Positions 18,201 through 25,537 of a stretch of 64,000 nt of DNA are shown here, in pieces (position 1 is the stretch's first letter; each line of letters opens with the position of its first letter). Both the position numbers and the translations under genes were made by a program. The notes under the pieces are model-generated. The model had not been told where the DNA came from. It saw only the letters and a list, made by a program, of their open reading frames with translations, and searched no databases. This DNA is from Pseudalkalibacillus sp052246725. GTDB taxonomy: Bacteria; Bacillota; Bacilli; Bacillales; Fictibacillaceae. The stretch lies in assembly GCA_052246725.1 (NCBI GenBank), contig JBQQCL010000001.1; one strand, written 5' to 3'.

Positions 18201-19236
18201 ATGAAGCACCTCCTTTTCTAACTGAGTTCCTAACGATCAATACCGGACTAAAACGGTATACATCCGGTTTCAACTCTTTATGTTTCTTCACTTTGTTTAA
18301 TAATAGATTTGCTGCTTTCGTTCCCATTTCAAATGTTGGTTGTGCAACTGTCGTTAAGGGTGGGGAATGGATAGGCGCAAATGATACTTCATCGATCGTC
18401 ACCAAACCGACATCCCTTCCAATCTGAAGCTCATTTTCAGTGACAAATTTCAAAAACTCCATCAAGGTCAGGTCGTTTCCAGTGATAATGGCTTGTGGAG
18501 GTTCCTCTAGTGAAAAAAGTTCGTCAAGCCCCTGTTGCAATTCATGGATTTCCATTCCACGGATGTATTCTTCTCGAACGGGTAGACTGTGAACTTCTAG
18601 AGCTTTACGGTACCCTTGTATCCTCTCTATTCGAGGTGTCACGTTCTCTATTAATGACGACGTAATGATTGCAATACGCTCATAACCACTTTCCACGAGA
18701 TGATCAATGGCTAATCGGGAAGCTTTTTCATTGTCCAGCATAACTGTATCCATCGTTAAACCATCGACTAGGCGGTCCATAAATACAATCGGAAAATCTG
18801 CATCGATGAGACGTTGATAAATTTCCAAATTTCCACTTGTCGGGAATACGATCAAGCCATCCACTTGCTTTGCAAGGAGGGTCTCAATGTACTTTTTTTC
18901 CTTCTGCGGGTCATCATCTGCATTACACACGATTGTTGAAACCCCTTCATCACTGCAGACATCCTCAATAGCGCGGATCACTTGTGTAGAAAAGTTGTGT
19001 AGGATGTTTGCCACAATAACACCGATAGTTGACGTATTCTTCTTCTTCAAACTCCTCGCGACCACATTCGGTTGATAATTCAATTCTGAAATTGCTTTCT
19101 TAATTCTCGAACGTGTTTCCTCACCCATGTAATCAAAACGTTCATTAAGATATTGGGAGACAGTACTTTTAGAAACACCAGCTCGTTTGGCGACATCGCC
19201 TATCGTAACTTTATTGATTGGCATAATTAATTTCAT
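18193..19236 (-). CDS. kdgR: LacI family repressor (KdgR-like)
   Basis: 347 residues. The LacI HTH TIGDVAKRAGVSKSTVSQYL sits at about residues 10-30, a hinge helix at LNYQPNVVARSLKKKNTSTIG, and then a periplasmic-binding-like sensor domain. It is the first gene of the whole KDG operon, and tandem palindromes sit just upstream, so it most likely represses its own operon until KDG or a related acid appears. The ATG at 19224 (MPINKV) is an alternative start; neither has an ideal ribosome site. Confidence 0.9.
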   Translation of the reverse strand: MKLIMPINKVTIGDVAKRAGVSKSTVSQYLNERFDYMGEETRSRIKKAISELNYQPNVVARSLKKKNTSTIGVIVANILHNFSTQVIRAIEDVCSDEGVSTIVCNADDDPQKEKKYIETLLAKQVDGLIVFPTSGNLEIYQRLIDADFPIVFMDRLVDGLTMDTVMLDNEKASRLAIDHLVESGYERIAIITSSLIENVTPRIERIQGYRKALEVHSLPVREEYIRGMEIHELQQGLDELFSLEEPPQAIITGNDLTLMEFLKFVTENELQIGRDVGLVTIDEVSFAPIHSPPLTTVAQPTFEMGTKAANLLLNKVKKHKELKPDVYRFSPVLIVRNSVRKGGASYE

Positions 19237-19254
19237 TCCCTAAATTTCATTTCT

Positions 19255-19283
19255 ACTAAATCGGTTTAGTAAATCGATTTAGT
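19255..19283. promoter_or_regulatory. Tandem KdgR-type operators
   Basis: Two overlapping near-palindromes, ACTAAATCGGTTTAGT (19255-19270) and AGTAAATCGATTTAGT (19268-19283), each with one mismatch. They lie between the -10 box and the kdgR start, the usual position for LacI-family repression. Confidence 0.7.
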
Positions 19284-19287
19284 GAAA

Positions 19288-19316
19288 AGTATAAAACAAA
19301 TGTAAGCGCTTTTCAA
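19288..19316 (-). promoter_or_regulatory. Sigma-A promoter of the kdgR-uxuB operon
   Basis: Minus-strand TTGAAA (-35) and TATACT (-10) with a 17-bp spacer. A cre-like box overlaps the spacer and the operators follow downstream. This promoter could drive the full 10.5-kb operon. Confidence 0.75.
19301..19314. promoter_or_regulatory. CcpA cre-like site
   Basis: TGTAAGCGCTTTTC matches the cre consensus except at its last positions. It sits between -35 and -10 of the operon promoter, fitting carbon catabolite repression. Confidence 0.5.
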
Positions 19317-19358
19317 TAGAAATTTCAGAATTTTTGAGGATTTTTGTAATCTAAACAA

Positions 19359-19388
19359 AAACACCCTCGAATCATCGAGAGTGTTTTA
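19359..19388. terminator. Hairpin terminator paralogous to the one at 5953
   Basis: ACACCCTCGA/TCGAGAGTGT stem with a four-base loop, A run on one side and T run on the other, so it could act in both directions. On the minus strand it follows the alcohol-dehydrogenase remnant just as the similar hairpin follows the intact gene at 5986. Confidence 0.65.
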
Positions 19389-19498
19389 CTTTTTAACTGG
19401 AAATCATAGAATACGTTGTACAGTTCTTCTAGTTCTAACCGGATAGGGGCTGTGGGATTGTTGACCGGTCTTCCGCTTTGATCGTATCGGTTTCCACG
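19388..19498 (-). pseudogene. Remnant of an iron-type alcohol dehydrogenase C-terminus
   Basis: Minus-strand translation gives YDQSGRPVNNPTAPIR then LELEELYNVFYDF. This parallels IDSGSPANNPRVPTQ and ELEQLYQTCFDY at the end of the intact dehydrogenase at 5986-7179. Only about 35 residues remain, with no start and no upstream domain. The adjoining hairpin also resembles the intact gene's terminator, so this is the 3' stub of a deleted paralogue. Confidence 0.7.
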
Positions 19499-19523
19499 AA
19501 CGTGTCAATTTATCTTACTTCCC

Positions 19524-20474
19524 TTATAGATTTGTATTAACGTAAGAGATTGTCTTCTCAATATGTGAAGGTGTTCCAGGGGCATCGTGTCCTGCAAAAG
19601 GATATAGTTCCATGCTTTTTTCAGATGTTATCTGATTATAAACACCAAAAATCGGCTTCGGGGGACAAATGAGGTCTTTAAATGCAACTGAAATACGAAT
19701 TTTACTCGTAATGTTTGATGCATGATTAAGAATATCGAAGTAGCTCAGATTGGTGAGGACTCTTTTCGTATGTTCTGGATGAAGTTTCAGGAATTTTTCT
19801 ATTTCAACAAATGATCCTTCCATTTTTTGTTTTATCGTCAGTTCAATATCACACATATTGGGTACATCTGCTACCACAAGAGCCGGCCGCGGATCCAATG
19901 CTGCCACCGCCATCGCTATTCCCCCTCCTAAACTTGAACCCATTAGACATACAGTATTTGGATCGATTTCATCTTGTGTCATGATAAAATCAACTGCACG
20001 TTTACAATCCAGCCAAACTTTATAGTAATAGTATTCTTCTTTCACCAACAAGCCTTGAGTAGCCCAGCTTCCCGTATTACCGTACGAGTACGTACTATCA
20101 TCACCTGTTTCTCCCATTCCGCGGCAATCGACTGCAAATATCGCATATCCCTGGATCAGCCAGGTCATATATTGAGAAATTGCTCCTTTGTTGCCTCCGT
20201 AACCATGATAAAAAATTATACATTTTAATTTTTCCTTGGTATCAACCGGTTTAATATAATAAGCACTTATAGGTGTTTCATATGCTCCTTGATAGGTTAC
20301 ACGCTCTACCTGGACTTGCTTTATTGGATAGAGGATTTCTTTTACATGTGGTTTCAATGGAATTGTTTTAGATTCGGAAAGCGCATTTTCCCAGAAGCTA
20401 TTGAAGTCTTCTCTTTTTGTCAATTCAGGATGATAACTTTCATATTCTTTTATAAGTGCATCTATTTCCCTCAT
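19524..20474 (-). CDS. Acetyl xylan esterase / cephalosporin-C deacetylase family hydrolase
   Basis: An alpha/beta hydrolase of about 316 residues: oxyanion-side FYHGYGGNKG, VDCRGMGETGD, nucleophile elbow GSSLGGG, a late Asp (AFKDLICPP) and the catalytic His in FAGHDAPG. AXE1-type enzymes remove acetyl groups from xylo-oligosaccharides or other small acetyl esters, usually in the cytoplasm; no signal peptide is seen here. I place the start at the ATG at 20474 (MREIDALIKEY) with AAAGGGTG upstream. Proximity to the uronate operon suggests hemicellulose use. Confidence 0.85.
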   Translation of the reverse strand: MREIDALIKEYESYHPELTKREDFNSFWENALSESKTIPLKPHVKEILYPIKQVQVERVTYQGAYETPISAYYIKPVDTKEKLKCIIFYHGYGGNKGAISQYMTWLIQGYAIFAVDCRGMGETGDDSTYSYGNTGSWATQGLLVKEEYYYYKVWLDCKRAVDFIMTQDEIDPNTVCLMGSSLGGGIAMAVAALDPRPALVVADVPNMCDIELTIKQKMEGSFVEIEKFLKLHPEHTKRVLTNLSYFDILNHASNITSKIRISVAFKDLICPPKPIFGVYNQITSEKSMELYPFAGHDAPGTPSHIEKTISYVNTNL

Positions 20475-20574
20475 ATTTTCACCCTTTCTTAACCTATCTG
20501 CTATGTAATGTTTTAAAATTAGCAACCTCGACTATATTTGTCAAAGTAGAATAACAAGGGTTTAACAAAAAACA

Positions 20575-20684
20575 CTGTACCAGGCACCAATAAGAAACCC
20601 TTGTGTCCCAAGGGATATCAAACGGTGCCAGGTACAAAAAAGAAACCCAAGCGTAGCAAGGGTTTCAAAATGGTGCCTGGCACC
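20575..20684. repeat. Array 2 of GGTGCCAGGCACC palindromes at 48-bp spacing
   Basis: Palindromes start at 20575, 20624 and 20672 (period 48-49 bp). Each interval holds an inner inverted repeat GAAACCC...GGGTTTC or a close variant. The array ends 4 bp before the stop codon of the RidA gene, and could also act as a terminator. Confidence 0.8.
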
Positions 20685-20688
20685 GTTT

Positions 20689-21156
20689 TCACTTTAAGGC
20701 TACTAGCAGGTCGGTTTCTACTGCTGCGTTTCCGGGGAGTGAGCATACGCCGACCGCGCATCTTGCGTGCTTTCCGTTTTCACCAAACACTTGAATCAAG
20801 AGTTCAGATGAGCCGTTGATCACTCCGGGTACTTCTGCAAAACCTTTTTCACAGTTTACATACCCTGTAACTTTCACGATTCGATCGACAAGTTTGAAGC
20901 ATCCAACAACTTCCTTTATGATCGCTAGATGGTTCAAGGTGGTGATTTTTGCTGCTTCATATCCCTCTTCAATGGATAGGTCCGCTCCTACCTGACCTTT
21001 GTAAGGAAGCTCCCCATTCCATTTACAAGTCACCCCGCTGATGAATAGAAATTGTCCGCTTCTTACGGATCCGAGGTAATGCCCGGAAGGTTTCGGTGCA
21101 TCAGGTAACTCTAATCCAAGAGATCGAAGCTGTTCGTCCACTTTTTCACAATTCAT
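20689..21156 (-). CDS. RidA family protein (YjgF/YER057c/UK114 superfamily)
   Basis: 155 residues of the longer RidA subgroup, with the family blocks SGQFLFISGVTCKWNGELPYKG, NHLAIIKEVVG and a C-terminal VGVCSLPGNAAVETDLLV. The arginine that binds the imine carboxylate in RidA (usually in an R-x-x-x-G block) seems represented by KHARCAVGV. Members hydrolyse reactive enamines/imines or act as side enzymes in amine catabolism. It lies beside a Cys/His protein and ferredoxin, and probably serves the oxidative cluster further along. Confidence 0.85.
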   Translation of the reverse strand: MNCEKVDEQLRSLGLELPDAPKPSGHYLGSVRSGQFLFISGVTCKWNGELPYKGQVGADLSIEEGYEAAKITTLNHLAIIKEVVGCFKLVDRIVKVTGYVNCEKGFAEVPGVINGSSELLIQVFGENGKHARCAVGVCSLPGNAAVETDLLVALK

Positions 21157-21204
21157 TTTCAGCTTCCCTTTCTGTCACTTATTCGTGTCAAGAGGTCCCA
21201 GTCA

Positions 21205-21393
21205 TCAAGCCCTCTTCATCCTGCTCTCCAAACTGTTTCCTGAGCTTGAATTTACACGTTGTGTGGTGTAGTACAATTTAAGGCTTGCGTTTCGATGACA
21301 TAGCAGACATTTGGTTCCGGCCGGTGCTTTACGAATATGAGGAACCTCTAACAGAGTGATCTCTTTTTTAAAGTGATGTTTACAGACCCACAT
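21205..21393 (-). CDS. Small Cys/His-rich protein, unknown
   Basis: About 62 residues beginning MWVCKHHFKKEITLLEVPHI and containing KCLLCHRNA, a possible CxxH / CxxC(H) metal site, with a basic Ser-rich tail. AGGTGG lies upstream of the ATG. It is sandwiched between RidA and the ferredoxin on the same strand, which argues that it is real. A zinc or iron-sulfur accessory role is only a guess. Confidence 0.5.
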   Translation of the reverse strand: MWVCKHHFKKEITLLEVPHIRKAPAGTKCLLCHRNASLKLYYTTQRVNSSSGNSLESRMKRA

Positions 21394-21462
21394 ATCTTCC
21401 ACCTAGTTACCTTCTTTGATTGCTGAAACGAAAGCCATTTTTAACTGAATACGTTTACTTGT

Positions 21463-21816
21463 TTATTTTCCAGCCGTAACTTTCTCTTTTTTGATTTTAT
21501 CGGGCTTTCTCTTTTTGACTGTTTTTGTGGTTTCTTCATCCCATGAAACCGATACATCGCCATTTGTCACAAACGACTGGCATCCAAGACGGTAGCCTTT
21601 GTCCAGCCATTCATCACCTAGCTTCCGCCGTTCTTGGACTTTCACCTTATCAAGAAATTCTGCACCTTCTTCTATCTTACATACGCATGTCCCACAAATC
21701 CCGCCGCCACATTTATTGGGGAGATCACCATCATATCTTAAAGACATCCTAAGAATATTCGAATTTTCCGGAACTTCGATCACTTTACCGCTAGTCAGAT
21801 AATTAATATTCGGCAT
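21463..21816 (-). CDS. 2Fe-2S ferredoxin 1
   Basis: A 117-residue plant-type ferredoxin. The cluster ligands are in CGGGICGTC (Cys-x4-Cys-x2-Cys) and the fourth Cys is in LGCQSF; the basic C-terminal tail (TVKKRKPDKIKKE) is unusual. AGGGAGG supports the start. A GGTATACC-type palindrome lies 34 bp upstream. It would pass electrons to an oxygenase, and the diiron oxidase at 28776 is the obvious candidate (inference). Confidence 0.9.
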   Translation of the reverse strand: MPNINYLTSGKVIEVPENSNILRMSLRYDGDLPNKCGGGICGTCVCKIEEGAEFLDKVKVQERRKLGDEWLDKGYRLGCQSFVTNGDVSVSWDEETTKTVKKRKPDKIKKEKVTAGK

Positions 21817-21849
21817 CGTTCAGTCCTCCCTGTAATCTTCTTGTTCTCT

Positions 21850-21866
21850 TGGTATACAATATACCA
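21850..21866. promoter_or_regulatory. GGTATACC-type operator, ferredoxin 1 promoter
   Basis: TGGTATA-CAA-TATACCA, perfect 7-bp arms with a 3-bp centre. It is the same architecture as at 32655 and 32056. FCD-type GntR regulators such as NanR are known to bind GGTATA elements. Confidence 0.7.
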
Positions 21867-21954
21867 TATTGAAAATATTCTGACAACTGAATTTTCGAAA
21901 TATTTCACTTTTTATCATGGTTTCTTGCCATTCTATATTCTTTTTTGCGGTTTG

Positions 21955-21965
21955 TTGTATACCAA
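21955..21965. promoter_or_regulatory. Second GGTATAC-type site upstream of ferredoxin 1
   Basis: TTGTATACCAA, 90 bp upstream of the first site, between the ferredoxin gene and the terminator of the subtilase remnant. Confidence 0.5.
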
Positions 21966-21993
21966 GTGGACCCGTACACAATTAATAAAAACA

Positions 21994-22037
21994 ATAAAAA
22001 AACGGCGTACCAACACTGTTTTCAGCTGGCACGTCGT
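21994..22037 (-). terminator. Terminator of the subtilase gene remnant
   Basis: Minus-strand ACGACGTGCCA pairs with TGGTACGCCGT (one mismatch, one wobble), followed by TTTTTTT. It lies 19 bp past the stop codon. Confidence 0.75.
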
Positions 22038-22055
22038 CTTTCTTTAAAGAGGTTA

Positions 22056-22833
22056 TTACTTTACCGCATTATACGCATTTACTACACCATTACCAAAGAT
22101 CGGATCATACCCTTTTTTTCCTGCATCATCTGCTGCTTGTTGTAATTTTGTTTGTACCTGGCTTGGTGATGGCTTCTTTCCTGTTTCTTCATATACTTTG
22201 GAGATATATGCAGCCGCTACACCAGCAACTTGTGGTGAAGCCATTGACGTTCCGCCCTTCCAGCCATAGCCCTGCTCACCGAATTGTGCGACCCCAGTTG
22301 GAGAATTTAAATAAGTCGGAAAAGCACTTAATACTAACCATTTGTAATCCCCAGGTACCCGTGTTCCATTATAGTCAGGACCTAAATCCCCGCCTGGAGC
22401 AGATAGATTGATATTTCCGTTTCCATAGTTCGAGTAGAATGCTAGACGATCCTCTGTACCAAATCCTCCGCCTAGAGCAGAAACAGTGATTACACCAGGA
22501 ATTTGAGCAGGTACTTTAAACCCTGCACCTTGAACCTCATAAGCAGCTGTCGCCGGATTCGCATCTAATACATCATTATACCAATCAGCCAGCTTTGCCG
22601 GGTTGCTTAAATCCTGACCGTCGTTACCTGCTGAAGCGACAACTGTCACATTTTTATTCGTCGCATATCGAATCGCCCGGTTATAAGCTACCATATCAGC
22701 AGCGTCATTTCCTAAACGAATCTTCTCGCCCGTAGCAGGGTCTGTGTAATACCATTGCCCGACTACCCTTGTACCGCCTAGACTCATGTTGATCACATCT
22801 ACACCATCATCAGCTGCAGAAATAATGGCATCT
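22056..22833 (-). pseudogene. S8 subtilase, 3' fragment cut by the TnpB element
   Basis: The frame runs from the transposon edge (KDAIISAADDGVDVINMSLGG) to a normal C-terminus (QTKLQQAADDAGKKGYDPIF, then GNGVVNAYNAVK). The catalytic Ser (GGTSMASPQVAGVAA) and the oxyanion Asn region (VASAGNDG) are present. The Asp and His segments, the signal peptide and propeptide are missing, and I do not find them beyond the element either. The gene has therefore lost its 5' half, not merely been split. Confidence 0.85.
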
Positions 22834-22985
22834 TTGACACTCCCACGGCTAAAGCCGCAAGCTGAAGCTCCGGTCCAGTGGGATTCTCGAATGATTTTCC
22901 GTCCTCAGGCCATTTCTGTTTTGGACAACCTTCGAGCTTAGGGTGTGCCATCCCCCCTCCTAAGACAGGGCTTATAGCCTCTTAG
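22834..22985 (-). ncRNA. Predicted omega/reRNA at the tnpB 3' end
   Basis: Region from the tnpB stop to the right end. It contains GAGGCTATAAGCCC, GGAGGGG and the terminal GCTTGCGGCTTTAGCCGTGG hairpin, typical of TnpB guide-RNA scaffolds. In this family the guide is the roughly 16-20 bases just past the right end, here about 22833 down to 22814, inside the subtilase fragment. Expression is not shown. Confidence 0.6.
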
Positions 22986-24052
22986 GCCGATCGACTTTGA
23001 CCATCGATCACAGGTGCATGACGAATATTCATCGCCCCCACCCGATCCCGGTGGGTGTGGTAGCCGCACCGGCATTTGTATGAACGGTCTTTACTTTTGT
23101 TTCGATTTCCGCATGATGGACAGGTTTGACTCGTGTATTTGGGTTCAACATACTCGACTTTGATTCCTGCCAGTGCCGCTTTGTATTCGATGAAGGTGGT
23201 TAAACGATAAAAGGACCATGTATGAAGATTCTTTGCATTTTTACGGCTTGTTTTTGCCGTCAGGCGAATATTCGCCAACTTTTCTAATCGTATAATTGAC
23301 ACATTATGTTTGACTGCGAAATCGACAATTTGCCGACTCACTTTATGGTCTTGGTCCTTCATCCAGCGTTGCTCTTTATTATTGAGCTTTTTGATGGCAG
23401 TGAGCTTTTTCTTTCTTCCGAGCTTTTGTCGTTTAGATTTGAAAATCCGTCGAACATACTTGTTTCGTCTTCCGTTTCCAAAAAACCGGGTCTTCTCGTC
23501 TTCGGTGACCGCAACAGCCGGGACTTTCAGACCGAGATCGAAACCCATGATGTTGGTGCCCGTGTTTTGTTGGGTCGGGATCTCTATCGAAAACTGAGCG
23601 ATCCACTTGTGAGCTTTTTCCGTGATCCGGAGGGTTCCAAGTTTATGGGAAACAAGTTTCGTGAGGATGTCTTGCGTGAAGGTAGCGTTAATGCGGATAC
23701 GCTTGGATTTTCCGTCTACCATCAATGGTACTGAAACGGACCCCTCATCAAACGTGTAGTTCTGATTGTTCCAAAGGATGCAGGGTTTCTTTAAGATGGG
23801 GATAATTCGATATTGGGATTTCTTGGCTTTCCGAAAGACACTTTTTGCATCCCGGATCGCCTGGTTTTTGACAGCACTGGGGAGAGGAGCATTTACATGT
23901 TTGGAGGTTTTTCGGGTCGGTTCTTTCGCTTGTATCATTTCCGCTACAAGCGCATTAATGGTTGCAATATACGTGGTGCTCGAGCGCCTCAATAAATCAT
24001 TTTGATTTTGATTAGGCAACAGTTTCACTTGGACCGTGACCGTCTGTGACAT
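22982..24052 (-). CDS. tnpB: TnpB RNA-guided nuclease
   Basis: 356 residues with an apparently complete RuvC-like nuclease: Asp in MGFDLGLKVP, Glu in IIRLEKLANI and the last Asp in HTHRDRVGAMN. The target-strand zinc ribbon CPSCGNRNKS...CRCG sits between the last two. An N-terminal wedge/REC-like helical region starts with KLLPNQNQNDLL. With all catalytic residues present it may be active; it usually acts to retain the IS at its site by cutting empty copies. The start at 24052 has AGGGGGTAAGC upstream. Confidence 0.92.
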   Translation of the reverse strand: MSQTVTVQVKLLPNQNQNDLLRRSSTTYIATINALVAEMIQAKEPTRKTSKHVNAPLPSAVKNQAIRDAKSVFRKAKKSQYRIIPILKKPCILWNNQNYTFDEGSVSVPLMVDGKSKRIRINATFTQDILTKLVSHKLGTLRITEKAHKWIAQFSIEIPTQQNTGTNIMGFDLGLKVPAVAVTEDEKTRFFGNGRRNKYVRRIFKSKRQKLGRKKKLTAIKKLNNKEQRWMKDQDHKVSRQIVDFAVKHNVSIIRLEKLANIRLTAKTSRKNAKNLHTWSFYRLTTFIEYKAALAGIKVEYVEPKYTSQTCPSCGNRNKSKDRSYKCRCGYHTHRDRVGAMNIRHAPVIDGQSRSA

Positions 24053-24384
24053 GCTTACCCCCTCGTTTATTGTTCTTCGACACCCCGTTGTTTCGGTTCT
24101 TTTGTATGTCTATATCCACCATTATACCAAACATGAGTTCGCATAGAAAGAAGAAAAGTATGAATTATAAATGACAGGAATTGGTTATGAAGAAACAGTG
24201 AATTTTCCAGAAATCGCACAAAAAATATCAACACTTTGTTGAATTGTGATGAAAAAATAGGAAATAAGGCAGGGGAATCTGATCAACACACCAATTAAGA
24301 ATCAAAAACCGTTGATAAAGCCAGACTAACTCCCTCCTTACCCGAAGCTTAACCTAGTTACACTTTTAATTGGGTAAATTACTA
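24053..24384. other. Gap with tnpB promoter and little else
   Basis: It contains a TATAAT box near 24122 reading into tnpB and AT-rich sequence. No convincing open frame, and no subtilase N-terminus in any minus-strand frame I tried. Confidence 0.4.
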
Positions 24385-24476
24385 TAACGGACATGAGAGA
24401 CGCTATTTTGCCAAAAGTGAACGCTTTTTCAAGTAAATCAGGCAAATAAGGCCTCTTGTGACTCTGATGTCCGTTA
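24385..24476. repeat. 92-bp inverted-repeat element
   Basis: Ends are the perfect 10-bp inverted repeat TAACGGACAT / ATGTCCGTTA. Inside, TTTTGCC and GGCAAAT form a second pairing. No coding potential. It resembles a small non-autonomous element or long hairpin. Confidence 0.6.
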
Positions 24477-24491
24477 GATTTTCGTTCTAAC

Positions 24492-24521
24492 AAAAAAAGC
24501 CCGGTACGAAACCCGCGCTTT
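24492..24521 (-). terminator. Terminator of gntR
   Basis: Minus-strand AAAGC-CGG pairs with CCG-GCTTT (bulged G bases), followed by seven T. It starts 13 bp past the regulator stop codon. Confidence 0.7.
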
Positions 24522-24533
24522 CAATAGTAATCC

Positions 24534-25214
24534 CTATCGACTTGCCTTCCGTTTTTCTTTTTGTTGCTCTAGGAAATTGATATAAGCTTTTTTCGAATTT
24601 TCGATATGGATCTTCGTGTGATATTCAGCCATTTCGACTTCCTTGTCTCGAAGAGCTCTCATGATCTGGATATGCTCCCTTAAAGATTCCTTCCGGCGTC
24701 CTGGAGTTTCGTAACCCATGTTTGCCGACATTTGAATATAATCTGTCAATCCCGAAAGAATCTCATACAATTTCGGACTTTTAGAGGCTTTATAAAGAAG
24801 AAGATTCATATTGATATGTTCATTATCGAAGTCCTCCGAGCCATTCTTCTCAAGCTCTTCTAATTCTCTAATTTTCTCATCAAAAACATTTTGGGTTTCC
24901 TCATCCATCTTTTGTGCCGCGAGTTTAGCTGCGAGCACCTCAAGCGAGGACAGGATCGTAAAGACTTCTATGACTTCTTCTTCAGAGATGTTCGTAACAA
25001 TGACCCCTTTTCGAGGCACTGTTTTGACAAAGCCTTGCGATTCAAGACGGAATAACGCTTCACGTATCGGTGTCCGGCTTATGTTCAATTTCGTAGCTAG
25101 TTCCCTCTCGATCAGACGGTCTCCAGGCTGGAATTCGCCTTCTAAAATCAAGTCCTTCAGATATCTGTATGCGCGTTCACGAATGGATAACAGTTCATCT
25201 TCTGCCCATTTCAT
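24534..25214 (-). CDS. GntR family regulator, FadR/FCD subfamily
   Basis: 226 residues. N-terminal winged helix: LKDLILEGEFQPGDRLIERE, then LATKLNISRTPIREAL. The all-helical FCD ligand domain has the Asp/His metal pattern (DFDNEHINMNLLLYKA, SLREHIQIMRAL, EYHTKIHIEN). It probably controls the cluster that surrounds it; GGTATACC-type sites occur in its own upstream region (25388) and before at least six other transcripts. AGGTGA supports the start. Confidence 0.9.
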   Translation of the reverse strand: MKWAEDELLSIRERAYRYLKDLILEGEFQPGDRLIERELATKLNISRTPIREALFRLESQGFVKTVPRKGVIVTNISEEEVIEVFTILSSLEVLAAKLAAQKMDEETQNVFDEKIRELEELEKNGSEDFDNEHINMNLLLYKASKSPKLYEILSGLTDYIQMSANMGYETPGRRKESLREHIQIMRALRDKEVEMAEYHTKIHIENSKKAYINFLEQQKEKRKASR

Positions 25215-25238
25215 TATAAGTCACCTACTTGCTTTCCC

Positions 25239-25275
25239 CTATAAAACATCGCAGCAATCGCGATATGTTTTATAG
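25239..25275. promoter_or_regulatory. Long inverted repeat in the gntR leader
   Basis: CTATAAAACAT (25239-25249) and ATGTTTTATAG (25265-25275) are perfect 11-bp arms. The 15-bp centre contains CGC/GCG. It begins 25 bp upstream of the gntR start, with no T run in the gene's direction, so it is better read as an operator or leader structure than a terminator. Confidence 0.5.
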
Positions 25276-25387
25276 TAATATTTCACTGCGACTGATACTT
25301 GCCTTTTTTACTATTTTAGCAGAATCTTTACCATAATTTCATTTTTCATTCAATTAAATGGTGATTTCTTTGCACAAACTCCAGAAA

Positions 25388-25397
25388 TGGTATGCCA
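25388..25397. promoter_or_regulatory. GGTATACC-type site upstream of gntR
   Basis: TGGTATGCCA, one change from the perfect palindrome and identical in core to the site at 32414. It lies in the gap between the chromate-transporter gene and gntR, consistent with autoregulation. Confidence 0.5.
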
Positions 25398-25537
25398 AAC
25401 AGTAAGTACCACACTACATATTAAGTATAATAAATTGGGCAAAGCCAAGCTTTCTTTAAATGTAAAAAAGACGACCCACAAGTACCAGATAAAAACCTTC
25501 TGGCCATGAGTCATCTCACAAAAATAATCGCTTCCTT

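Larger units (their letters stand above)
22834..24125 (-). mobile_element. IS605/IS1341-type element with TnpB only
   Basis: The right end is at about 22834, recognised by the stem-rich GCGGCTTTAGCCGTGGGAG followed by TGTCAA. tnpB fills most of it, and no TnpA is present. The left end is imprecise, somewhere near 24105-24125, in front of a TATAAT box. The right flank is subtilase coding sequence; the left flank is not, so a later deletion or rearrangement removed the other half of the target gene. Confidence 0.75.

Noticed and set aside
11309..20684. Short palindromes at regular spacing suggested CRISPR arrays
   Set aside because: Only three copies per site, the repeat is a 13-bp palindrome, and the intervals are themselves related (inner inverted repeat), unlike unique CRISPR spacers. 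No cas genes in the window.
23306..24005. Several plus-strand frames antisense to tnpB
   Set aside because: Shadow frames of a full-length tnpB with all catalytic motifs.
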